NCBI GenBank assembly: GCA_937859105.1
Contig: CALMAD010000066.1
Coordinates: 1-6,952 of the forward strand
Length of the DNA: 6,952 nt
Source of the DNA: an uncultured Propionibacteriaceae bacterium
Lineage (GTDB): Bacteria > Actinomycetota > Actinomycetes > Propionibacteriales > Propionibacteriaceae
Reading direction: 5' to 3'
Under the pieces are notes generated by a model. The model worked only from the letters and a program-made list of their open reading frames with translations. It was not told the origin of the DNA and did not search any database. The position numbers were made by a program, and so were the translations under genes. Of the stretch, positions 1 through 5,829 are shown in pieces; the stretch's first letter is position 1; every line of letters starts with the position of its first letter.

Positions 1-34
1 GGGTGTCGGCCGAGCGCCCGCGATGATCCTCCGT

Positions 35-1908
35 TCAGCCGATGGCGAGGTCGTCGAGCACGAAGCTGGTCTGTTTCGACGCGTTCTCGGTGCCGGTGAA
101 GGCGAGGGTGACGCTGCGCCCGGCGAAGGCGCGTATGTCGACGGTCTCCTTCACCCACTGACCCTTGTTCGGGAACATGTTCGATCGGCTGCGGATCTGC
201 GTCCCCTCCATGGTGACCGTGAGGTTGTCGACGTTGGCGGCGGAGGCGTCCTCGGCGCTGGTGATGTACATCCAGTAGCTGAGCGTCGTGGCGCCCGTGG
301 GGACGGTGATCTGCTGGCTGATCGTGTCGGTGCGGGTGGAGCCGTAGCCGCCCAGCCACGCCTTCCAGGTGCCGGAGTGGGCGGGCGCGCCGGAGGCGTC
401 CGTGATGACGGAGCCGCGTCGCTCCAGCCGGTCGTCCCCTGCTCGAAGCCGGGGTTGGTGATGACGTCGCCTGGCTGGGGCGTCGGGTCGGTGCCGCCGG
501 CGACCGCCCGGACGGCCGCCGCGGCGTCCACGAGGCCCGCCCCGCAGCCGGAGCAGGATCCGGACGCCGGCCGCGCGGTCTGCTTCAGGATCGCCTCGAT
601 CTGCGCGGGCGTGAGCGAGGGGTTCGCCGACTTCATGAGCGCGGCGACCCCGGCCACGTGCGGCGCGGCCATCGAGGTGCCCTGCATCCAGCCGTAGGTG
701 GCGGACTCGGGCGTCCGCTGGCCGCTGTTGATCGTGGAGAGGACGCCGGAGGTCGTGCCGAGTTGCTGGTTGCCGCCGGGGGCCGTGACGTCGACCTGCG
801 CGCCGAAGTTGGAGTAGTAGGCGCGGTTGCCGTCCGGCCCGATGGCCGCGACGGCGACGACGTTGTTGCAGTTGGCCGGGGTGACGTTCGCCACGTTCTG
901 GGTCTCGTTGCCGGCGGCGACCACGATCGTGACGTCCCGCGCCACGAGGGCGTTGATCGCGTTCTGGTAGGCGGTGCCGCACGCGCCGGGCCCGCCGAGG
1001 CTGAGGTTGAGCACCTTGGCCGGATTGGGGTTGGCGGGGACGCCGCTCACCGGCTGCCCGCCGGCCCACATCATCGCGTCGATGATGTCGGACGACCAGC
1101 CGCCGCAGTGGCCGAGGGCGCGGGCCATGAAAACCCGCGATCCGCCCGCGACGCCGGCCACGCCGACGCCGTTGTTCGTGCGGGCGGCGATCGTCCCGGC
1201 GACGTGGGTTCCGTGCCAGCTCGACGGGATGAACCGCTGGTACTGGTTGCAGGTCGTGTCGGTGGCCTCGCTCCAGTCGCCCTCGTCGGCCGGGTTGGCG
1301 TCGCGGCCGGAGCCGTCGCGCGCGATGCTGGGGTCGGTGATGAAGTCGTAGCCGGTGCCCGGGTTGAGGTCGGGGTGCGCGGTGATGCCGGAGTCCACGA
1401 CCCCGACGGTGACGCCGGCGCCGGTCGAGCGGTCGAGCGCCCCGGGGAGCCGGATGCTCGTGGCGTCCGCAGAGTAGTGCCACTGCTGGGGGTACAGGGG
1501 GTCGGTCGGGGCGGCCATCGGCTGCATGAACCGGTCGACCTCCACGTTCGCGACGCCGGCCCGGGCGCGCAGGGAGCGCTGGAAGCCGGGGATCGCGGCG
1601 GCCGGAAGGTCCTGATTCAACGAGACGACCGTCGCGCCGGTCGCCATGACGCGGGTGCGGGCGACGGACCGTCCGTGCGCCCGGGCGGCGGCGGCGACGT
1701 CCGAGTTTCTGCGCGCCTGGCGGCTGCGGTCGCCGGCTCGGTAGGTGACGATGAAGCGTTGGGCGCCGGGGTCGAGGCGCGGCGTCCGGGCGGGCTGCTG
1801 GGGGGAGGTGGGGACCGGGGCCGCTTGGGCGTGCACGGGGATGCTGAGACCCGCGGCGACGATGAGGCCGGAGACGGCCAGCGCCGCGAAGCGTCGGTTG
1901 TTCGTCAT
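35..1908 (-). CDS. Secreted S8 (subtilisin-like) serine protease, C-terminal domain frameshifted
   Basis: Extracellular endopeptidase. From ATG 1908, preceded by an AGAAGGA ribosome site 8 nt away, the protein opens with a signal peptide (residues 1-29, likely cut at AQA|AP). An I9-type propeptide follows (about 50-127), then a peptidase S8 domain (about 140-470). The catalytic set is visible: Asp172 in VVDSG, His232 in WHGTHVAG, oxyanion Asn334 in AAGN and Ser412 in GTSMAAPH. Six cysteines (220, 268, 310, 347, 452, 455) could form disulfides. After NPGFEQGTTGW (485-495) the frame must change to continue into a beta-rich accessory domain (SVITDASGAPAHSG to the end, FVLDDLAIG). With one base restored near 414-415 the protein is 624 aa. 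Read literally it ends at 151 as 585 aa with an Arg/Pro-rich false tail. The protease domain is intact either way. The family call is firm; the substrate is unknown. Type CDS was kept because the break may be a sequencing error. Confidence 0.93.
410..425 (-). other. Frameshift site in the S8 protease gene
   Basis: Upstream of this point the minus-strand frame encodes the protease and linker ending GTTGWSDA. Downstream, convincing protein (SVITDASGAPAHSGTWKAW and onward) lies in a different frame. One extra G on the coding strand, turning GCGGCTCC into GCGGGCTCC (an extra C at 414-415 on the plus strand), would join them as WSDAGSVITD. No classical slippery heptamer is seen, so mutation or assembly error is more likely than programmed frameshifting. 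Confidence 0.8.
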
Positions 1909-1916
1909 GGGGGGTG

Positions 1917-1923
1917 TCCTTCT
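1917..1923 (-). promoter_or_regulatory. Ribosome binding site of the S8 protease gene
   Basis: The minus strand reads AGAAGGA, then 8 nt, then ATG at 1908. This selects the 1908 start over the in-frame upstream ATG at 1968. The 20 residues that the upstream start would add lack signal-peptide character, and MTNNRR opens a normal secretion signal. Confidence 0.8.
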
Positions 1924-2106
1924 GCAGGGGGGTATCGAGTGCGACGAGCGCCCGGTCACGCTTTTCATCCGATCAGGTGACAGAAAGGCTCAAGTCTTCA
2001 ATTCGGCGGCGTCAGGCCCGTTGAGGGTCCTGTTAACCGTTCACTTGAGGCGCTGCACGGCCGGCCATCCGGGGCGAACAGAAGGGCGTAATGGTGCATA
2101 ACCGTC

Positions 2107-2125
2107 GGTCAATGCCTCATTGACC
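2107..2125. promoter_or_regulatory. 19-bp operator-like palindrome
   Basis: GGTCAATGcctCATTGACC is a perfect 8-bp inverted repeat around 3 bases, about 200 bp upstream of the protease start in the AT-richer patch. Size and symmetry fit a site for a dimeric helix-turn-helix repressor. TTGACC within each arm also resembles a -35 hexamer. No regulator gene is in the window, so the binding protein is unknown. Confidence 0.4.
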
Positions 2126-2234
2126 ATCCACAGAAGATCGGGATGCGACGATCCATAAAATGAGACGAATGAGTGAGTGATGTCTCTTGATGTGGGATTT
2201 CCGGAACCGAAACGCGTCCCTGAAACCGGGTATT

Positions 2235-2279
2235 CACCCCGCGGGTTCTGGCGCGAGAAACTCCGCATTCCGCGGGGTG
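2235..2279. repeat. 10-bp perfect inverted repeat, possible RNA hairpin
   Basis: CACCCCGCGG (2235-2244) and CCGCGGGGTG (2270-2279) are exact reverse complements around a 25-nt loop that contains a small GAG-AAA-CTC hairpin. It lies beyond the VTT gene stop and its first stem-loop. It could be a second terminator, or a leader structure if protease transcripts begin upstream of it. No T tract follows on either strand. Confidence 0.45.
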
Positions 2280-2296
2280 CTTTCGGGCGCGCACGT

Positions 2297-2320
2297 GGAC
2301 GCCGCCCGCGCGCGGCGTCC
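2297..2320 (-). terminator. GC-rich stem-loop after the VTT gene
   Basis: GGACGCCGC (2297-2305) pairs perfectly with GCGGCGTCC (2312-2320) around a 6-nt loop, starting 2 bases past the VTT stop codon at 2323-2325. Position and stem strength suggest a transcription terminator. There is no U-run, which is common for actinobacterial terminators. Confidence 0.55.
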
Positions 2321-2322
2321 GG

Positions 2323-2826
2323 CTATTTCTCGGTCTGGGCCCGGCGCAGACGCCGGGTGACGAGCCAACTGCCGCCGATCAGCACGGCGAGCGCGAGCAC
2401 CAACCAGCCGAGCCACGATCCCACGGCCTGACCGATGAGGGCCTCCCAGGCGGCGAACCCGATCGTCGTGTAGATCAGCGCCCACGCGACGGCGCCCGGC
2501 ACCTGGGCGACGGTGAACAGCGCCCAGCGCATCCGCAGGATGCCCGCGGCGGCCATCACCGCGCTCTGGACGCCCACGGTCAGGTAGGCCAGCGGCACGA
2601 GCGGCCAGCCGAATCGGTCGAGCCAGCGCTCAGCGCGGGCGATCGCGGGGCTGGTGAGCCACGCGTGGAGGCGTCCGGGATGCCGGGCGCTGCGGGTGCG
2701 GGCCTGCCCGACGAGGCCGCGGCCCAGCCAGTAGATCGCCTGGCCGCGGGCCATGGCGCCGAGCCAGAAGACGACGAGGAGCACGACCCAGGGGCTGTCG
2801 TCCCACCAGCGCGCGATCCGGTCCAC
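2323..2826 (-). CDS. Small VTT/DedA-like integral membrane protein
   Basis: A 167-residue inner-membrane protein from GTG 2826. Hydrophobic segments lie at about 13-32, 75-95, 101-127 and 138-155, ending in a basic tail (TRRLRRAQTEK). The central block, RFGWPLVPLAYLTVGVQSAV then MAAAGILRMRWALF and GAVAWALIYTTIGF, follows the order of the DedA/VTT (SNARE-associated) domain, whose members act as lipid scramblases or transporters in membrane homeostasis. It is shorter than typical DedA proteins (about 200-220 aa) and lacks their acidic N-terminal segment. The two conserved arginines six residues apart are replaced by Tyr81 and Gln87. GAMARGQAIYWLGR (23-36) looks like the signature of an actinobacterial subgroup, recalled from memory. 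It is transcribed divergently from the MFS gene. Family membership is likely; function is unknown. Confidence 0.75.
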   Translation of the reverse strand: MDRIARWWDDSPWVVLLVVFWLGAMARGQAIYWLGRGLVGQARTRSARHPGRLHAWLTSPAIARAERWLDRFGWPLVPLAYLTVGVQSAVMAAAGILRMRWALFTVAQVPGAVAWALIYTTIGFAAWEALIGQAVGSWLGWLVLALAVLIGGSWLVTRRLRRAQTEK

Positions 2827-2833
2827 GGTGCCC

Positions 2834-2839
2834 AGTATC
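2834..2839 (-). promoter_or_regulatory. Possible -10 element for the VTT gene (leaderless)
   Basis: The minus strand reads GATACT followed by 7 nt and the GTG start codon. That spacing would place transcription initiation at or next to the start codon, giving a leaderless mRNA. This is consistent with the lack of a well-spaced Shine-Dalgarno. No convincing -35 is visible. Confidence 0.3.
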
Positions 2840-2871
2840 CCCCGTGCTGTCTGGTGACCCGCGCCCCCGGC

Positions 2872-2877
2872 TAGAGT
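2872..2877 (+). promoter_or_regulatory. Possible -10 element for the MFS/deacylase operon
   Basis: TAGAGT matches the actinobacterial TAnnnT -10 pattern and lies 42 bases before the MFS ATG, inside the divergent intergenic region. Upstream sequence (TGGTGAC around 2852-2858) is a poor -35, so the call rests on the hexamer and its position. Confidence 0.35.
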
Positions 2878-2910
2878 GCGGCCGAACCCCTGGTGGGAGA
2901 TCCAGACGAC

Positions 2911-2916
2911 GAGGAG
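2911..2916 (+). promoter_or_regulatory. Ribosome binding site that sets the MFS start
   Basis: GAGGAG precedes ATG 2920 by 3 bases, which is close but usable. The alternative in-frame GTG at 2893 would add the acidic stretch MGDPDDEEP and has no purine-rich site upstream, so 2920 is preferred. Confidence 0.55.
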
Positions 2917-2919
2917 CCC

Positions 2920-4122
2920 ATGTCAGCCGCCACGATCCCGCTGCACGTCCGCCGCGCCCGCTGGGCTGTCGCGGCGCTGTTCTGGCTGAACGGGGCCACC
3001 CTCGCCAGCGTGGTGCCGCGCTACCCGCTGGTGAAAGAGAACCTGGGGCTGTCGAACAGCTTCTTCGGGCTCGCCCTCGCGCTCGGCCCCGGCGGCGGGC
3101 TCATCGCCGGCATGTGGACCGCGCATCTGATGCGCCGGTTCGGCTCCGCGCGGGTGGCCGCCTGGGCGCAGGTGATGCAGATCATCTTCGCCGGCTGCGT
3201 GCTGAACTCGCCGACGCCGTGGCTGTTCGCCCTCTTCGTCTTCTGCACGAGCGCGGTCGACGTCTACACCGACGTCGCGATGAACGCTCACGGACTGCGC
3301 GTGCAGAAGCTCTACGGACGCTCGATCAACAACACCTTCCACGCGTGGTGGAGCGTCGGGGCCGTCTGCGGCGGCCTCGTCGGCGCGCTCTTCGCGGGCC
3401 TCGCGCTGCCGCTGCCGTGGCACGCGGTCATCTTCGGCGCGGTGCTGCTCGCCGTGAACCTGTCGCTGCGCCGCTTCCTGCTGCGCGGCCCCGACATCGA
3501 GGACGCCGACGAGCACGCCCCCGCCGCGAAGGTGCCGCCGAACCTGTGGTGGCCGCTCATCGCCCTCGGCCTCGTCGCGGCGTTCGGCGCCAGCATCGAG
3601 GACGCCGGCTTCACCTGGTCGGCGCTCTACCTGCACGACTTCCTCGGGGCGACCCCCGCGGTCGCCGGCCTCGGCGTCGTGTTCGTCGTCGGCGCCCAGA
3701 CGATCGGACGGTTCACGGGCGACCGGCTCGTGGACGCGCTCGGCAACCGGCACGCCGCCCGGCTCGGCTGCACGGTCGGCACGCTCGGCATGGGGCTCGC
3801 GTTGGCGTTCCCGAGCGTGCCCCTCACGTTCATCGGGTTCGCGTGCGCCGGCTGGGGCGTCGCGACGGTCGTCCCGGCCGTGTACGCGACCGCCGACAGC
3901 ATGCCCGGCCTGCCGCACGGCGCCGGCCTCGCGATCGTCAACTGGCTGCTGCGGTTCGCGTTCTTCATCGGCCCGCCGCTCGTCGGACGCCTCGCCGACC
4001 TCGCCTCCCTCCGCGTCGCCCTGGTCGTCATGCCGACCGCGACGCTGCTGGTCGTGCTGCTGTCCGGGTTCCTGCGCGGCAAGGCCGACCCGGTCCAGGC
4101 CGCGCCGGAGGCGTCCCGGTGA
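2920..4122 (+). CDS. MFS transporter, YbjJ-like
   Basis: A 400-residue polytopic membrane transporter of the major facilitator superfamily, with about 12 predicted helices in two halves split by a charged, Ala/Pro-rich cytoplasmic loop (about 188-208). The segment DVAMNAHGLRVQKLYGRS (118-135) followed by FHAWWSVGAVCGG resembles the signature of YbjJ-type and fucose-permease-like MFS proteins. GRFTGDRLVDALGNR (263-277) is the motif-A-like loop of the second half. No extra domain is fused. The substrate cannot be read from sequence. Start ATG 2920 follows GAGGAG; a GTG at 2893 is less likely. Its stop overlaps the GTG of the deacylase gene by 4 bases (GTGA), so the two are probably co-transcribed and translationally coupled. 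The large open frames overlapping it are shadows of the GC-rich codon pattern. Confidence 0.9.
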   Translation: MSAATIPLHVRRARWAVAALFWLNGATLASVVPRYPLVKENLGLSNSFFGLALALGPGGGLIAGMWTAHLMRRFGSARVAAWAQVMQIIFAGCVLNSPTPWLFALFVFCTSAVDVYTDVAMNAHGLRVQKLYGRSINNTFHAWWSVGAVCGGLVGALFAGLALPLPWHAVIFGAVLLAVNLSLRRFLLRGPDIEDADEHAPAAKVPPNLWWPLIALGLVAAFGASIEDAGFTWSALYLHDFLGATPAVAGLGVVFVVGAQTIGRFTGDRLVDALGNRHAARLGCTVGTLGMGLALAFPSVPLTFIGFACAGWGVATVVPAVYATADSMPGLPHGAGLAIVNWLLRFAFFIGPPLVGRLADLASLRVALVVMPTATLLVVLLSGFLRGKADPVQAAPEASR

Positions 4123-4772
4123 GCGGGGAGAGCCGGCGTCCGGACGCCGGCGGACGCGCACCCGACGTTCCCGCGGGAACGCCTTCGGACGGTTCGGACG
4201 TTCCCGCGGGAACGCCTGCGCAGCCTCCGGACGTTCCCGCGGGAACGCCTCCGCGGACTCCGGACGTTCCCGCGGGAACGCCTCCCGGGTCGGCGGCGGA
4301 GCCCGGCCTGGCCCGAGCGCTGAGTGCGCTGGAGGCGTCCGGGCTGAGCTACGAGCTGAAGCGGCACGGGCGCGTCGGGTCCCTGGCCGAGGCGGCGGCC
4401 CTGCGCGGCATCGAGCCGCGCGACCTCGTGAAGACGATCGTCGTGCGGCGCGGCAAGGGGGACTACCTGTTCGTGCTCGTGCCGGGGGACCGCGAGTTCT
4501 CGTGGCCGAAGCTGCGCGGCGTCCTCGGGGTGAGCCGGCTGTCGATGCCGAGCGCCGCGAAGGCGCTCGACGTGACCGGGTACGAACGCGGCACCATCAC
4601 GCCGTTCGGGGCCACGCACGCGTGGCCCGTGATCGCCGACGCGGCCATCGCCGGCCGGCAGATCTCGATGGGCGCTGGCGCCCACGCGGCCGGCGTCCTG
4701 CTCGACGCGGACGCCGCCCTCGCCGCGCTGCACGCGCGGCTCGCCGACGTGAGCGACCCCCCGGACGCCTGA
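4119..4772 (+). CDS. YbaK/EbsC-family aminoacyl-tRNA deacylase with repeat-bearing N-terminus
   Basis: A 217-residue protein from GTG 4119, which overlaps the MFS stop. Residues about 63-210 form a YbaK/ProX-type domain, a family that hydrolyses mischarged aminoacyl-tRNAs in trans in the cytosol. Visible marks are LEASGLSYELKRHG, the conserved lysine Lys105 in LVKTIVV, GYERGTITPFG (154-164) and ISMGAGAHAAGVLLD (182-196). Which aminoacyl-tRNA it edits cannot be decided from sequence; the ITPFG variant differs from ISPLG as recalled for E. coli YbaK, so no symbol is given. Residues 1-62 are unusual: a Pro/Gly/Asp-rich disordered leader with four copies of DVPAGTP at an 11-residue period, encoded by identical DNA cores. 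A longer frame reaching back to 2844 is only the shadow of the MFS gene. An alternative is that translation starts inside the leader, but no better-placed start was seen. Confidence 0.88.
   Translation: MSGESRRPDAGGRAPDVPAGTPSDGSDVPAGTPAQPPDVPAGTPPRTPDVPAGTPPGSAAEPGLARALSALEASGLSYELKRHGRVGSLAEAAALRGIEPRDLVKTIVVRRGKGDYLFVLVPGDREFSWPKLRGVLGVSRLSMPSAAKALDVTGYERGTITPFGATHAWPVIADAAIAGRQISMGAGAHAAGVLLDADAALAALHARLADVSDPPDA
4132..4151. repeat. 20-bp perfect palindrome at the deacylase 5' end
   Basis: GCCGGCGTCCGGACGCCGGC reads the same on both strands. It lies 13 bases inside the deacylase gene. Its centre (4141.5) is 32 bp before the centre of the first repeat core (4173.5), nearly in phase with the 33-bp array that follows. 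Confidence 0.75.
4164..4282 (+). repeat. Four 20-bp palindromic cores at an exact 33-bp period
   Basis: GACGTTCCCGCGGGAACGCC occurs without mismatch at 4164-4183, 4197-4216, 4230-4249 and 4263-4282. Each copy holds the 16-bp perfect palindrome CGTTCCCGCGGGAACG. The 13-bp spacers (4184-4196, 4217-4229, 4250-4262) share only about 6 to 10 of 13 bases pairwise. In the deacylase frame each unit is DVPAGTP plus four variable residues. The cores use GTT for Val and GGA for Gly, neither of which appears in the rest of this gene. Constraint or copying therefore seems to act on the DNA core rather than on the peptide or the whole 33-bp unit. Confidence 0.95.
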
Positions 4773-4792
4773 CCCGCGCCGGGACCGGCCGC

Positions 4793-4822
4793 CCGGACGA
4801 GCGCCGACCGGACGAGCGGCGC
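4793..4822 (+). terminator. Weak stem-loop with overlapping direct repeat after the deacylase gene
   Basis: GCGCCG (4801-4806) can pair with CGGCGC (4817-4822) across a 10-nt loop, about 30 bases past the deacylase stop. The same stretch has an 11-bp direct repeat CCGGACGAGCG at 4793-4803 and 4808-4818. It may end the MFS/deacylase transcript, but the stem is short and no U tract follows. Confidence 0.3.
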
Positions 4823-4873
4823 GCGCCCGCGATGCACACCCGGCGGACGGTTCCGCGGGCGTCCGGGGGATCG

Positions 4874-4879
4874 TAGGGT
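4874..4879 (+). promoter_or_regulatory. -10 element of a probable leaderless promoter for the reductase
   Basis: TAGGGT fits TAnnnT and is followed by exactly 6 bases and then ATG 4886, so transcription would begin at the start codon. The hexamer 17 bases upstream is TTCCGC (4851-4856), a partial -35 match. Leaderless genes are common in actinobacteria. The GGGTGA overlapping the hexamer could alternatively act as a weak ribosome site. Confidence 0.5.
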
Positions 4880-4885
4880 GAAGCC

Positions 4886-5827
4886 ATGCAGCAGCGGACT
4901 CTCGGACACAGCGGCCTCGTCGTCAGTGCGATCGGCATGGGCTGTAACAACTTCTCCCGGCCGGGCACCGCGACCGAGTGGCAAGACGGCAGCACGGCCG
5001 TCATCCACGCCGCGATCGACGCCGGCATCACCTTCTTCGACGGCGCCGACATCTACGGCGGCAAGCCGGGCCAAAGCGAGGAGTTCATGGGCGTCGCCCT
5101 GAAGGGGCGGCGCGACGAGGTCGTCCTGGCCACGAAGTTCGGGCATCAGGATTTCGCGATGCCCGGCTACGAGGGGCGGGGGCACAAGGGCGCCGAGAAG
5201 TACGTCCGGCACGCGGTGGAGAACTCGCTGCGCCGGCTGCAGACCGACCGCATCGACCTGCTGCAGATGCACACCCCCGACCCGAAGACGCCCATCGGCG
5301 AGACGCTGCGCGTGCTGAACGACCTGGTCAGCGAGGGGAAGGTGCGCCACATCGGCAGTTCGAACTTCTCCGCCGACCAGCTCTACGAGGCCGACTTCGT
5401 GGCGCGCGAGAACGGGTTCGTCCGGTTCACGTCGGCGCAGAGCGAGTACTCGCTAGTCGAGCGCGGCGTCGAGGCCGGCGTCCTGCCCGCCTGCCGTGAC
5501 CTGGGGCTGGGCTTCCTGCCCTACTTCCCGCTCAAGTCCGGCCTGCTGACCGGCAAGTACACGCGCGAGGGCGGCACGGGCCGGCTGACCACGCGGCCGA
5601 AGATCCTCGCCGGGGCGAACTGGGAGCAGTTGGACGCCTACCGCGCCCTCTGCGACGAGCACGGGCTCACGATGCTGCAGGCGTCCATCGGCTGGCTGCT
5701 CGCGCAGGATCCGGTGAGCAGCGTCATCTCCGGCGCGACGACGCCCGAGCAGGTCACCCAGAACGCCGGAGCCGGCGAGATCGCGCTGCCCGACGCGCTG
5801 CTCGACCAGATCGGCGAGCTCTTCTGA
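4886..5827 (+). CDS. Aldo/keto reductase family oxidoreductase
   Basis: A 313-residue soluble NAD(P)H-dependent reductase with the (beta/alpha)8 fold; it would reduce aldehydes or ketones to alcohols. The catalytic tetrad is visible: Asp52 and Tyr57 in FFDGADIYGG, Lys84 in LATKFG and His129 in LLQMHTPDP. Other family marks are RTLGHSGLVVSAIGMGCNNF at the N-terminus, KVRHIGSSNFS (152-162), AQSEYSL (184-190) and the late cofactor segment SVISGATTPEQVTQN (279-293). Length is normal and nothing is missing. Many such proteins are annotated as general oxidoreductases; the substrate cannot be told. ATG 4886 matches the family N-terminus and has a -10 hexamer placed for leaderless transcription. It is separated from the deacylase gene by 113 bases, so probably has its own promoter, and lies 2 bases before hrpB. 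Confidence 0.93.
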   Translation: MQQRTLGHSGLVVSAIGMGCNNFSRPGTATEWQDGSTAVIHAAIDAGITFFDGADIYGGKPGQSEEFMGVALKGRRDEVVLATKFGHQDFAMPGYEGRGHKGAEKYVRHAVENSLRRLQTDRIDLLQMHTPDPKTPIGETLRVLNDLVSEGKVRHIGSSNFSADQLYEADFVARENGFVRFTSAQSEYSLVERGVEAGVLPACRDLGLGFLPYFPLKSGLLTGKYTREGGTGRLTTRPKILAGANWEQLDAYRALCDEHGLTMLQASIGWLLAQDPVSSVISGATTPEQVTQNAGAGEIALPDALLDQIGELF

Positions 5828-5829
5828 CG

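Larger units (their letters stand above)
1909..2322. other. Non-coding regulatory stretch between protease start and VTT gene end
   Basis: This 414-base interval lies upstream of the protease and downstream of the VTT gene, both on the minus strand. Its middle (about 2085-2215) is clearly richer in A/T than the flanking genes. Short open frames here have no recognisable protein character and no ribosome site. It holds the three inverted repeats listed separately. A 7-bp inverted pair (CTCAAGT 1989-1995, ACTTGAG 2043-2049) also flanks a GTTAAC. A minus-strand pair GTGACC / GATACC with a 17-bp spacer, starting about 60 bases before the protease ATG, is the best promoter candidate found, but it is weak. 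Confidence 0.6.

Noticed and set aside
405..430. Programmed -1 frameshift in the protease gene
   Set aside because: No X XXY YYZ slippery heptamer or clear downstream stimulator is visible; mutation or sequencing error is simpler.
658..1980. Large plus-strand open frame opposite the protease gene
   Set aside because: The translation is low-complexity Gly/Arg/Val/Asp-rich and antisense to a protein with clear catalytic motifs.
2200..2290. Possible c-di-AMP (ydaO-type) riboswitch on the minus strand, suggested by GGGGTGAATACCCGG
   Set aside because: The rest of the expected conserved core, including the CCGAACCCG and CAGCTAACC-like segments, was not found downstream, so the resemblance is only local.
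2041..2294. Small minus-strand open frames in the non-coding stretch
   Set aside because: No ribosome site, no recognisable domain, and composition unlike the genes here; they cover the palindromes and AT-richer DNA.
2844..4118. Long plus-strand open frame running into the deacylase frame from 2844
   Set aside because: Its product before 4119 is Arg/Pro/Ala-rich without family character and overlaps the well-supported MFS gene; it is a frame shadow of GC-rich coding DNA. Only the part from GTG 4119 is real.
4164..4282. CRISPR-like array at the deacylase 5' end
   Set aside because: Repeats are 20 bp with only 13-bp spacers, lie in frame within a gene, and no cas gene is present.
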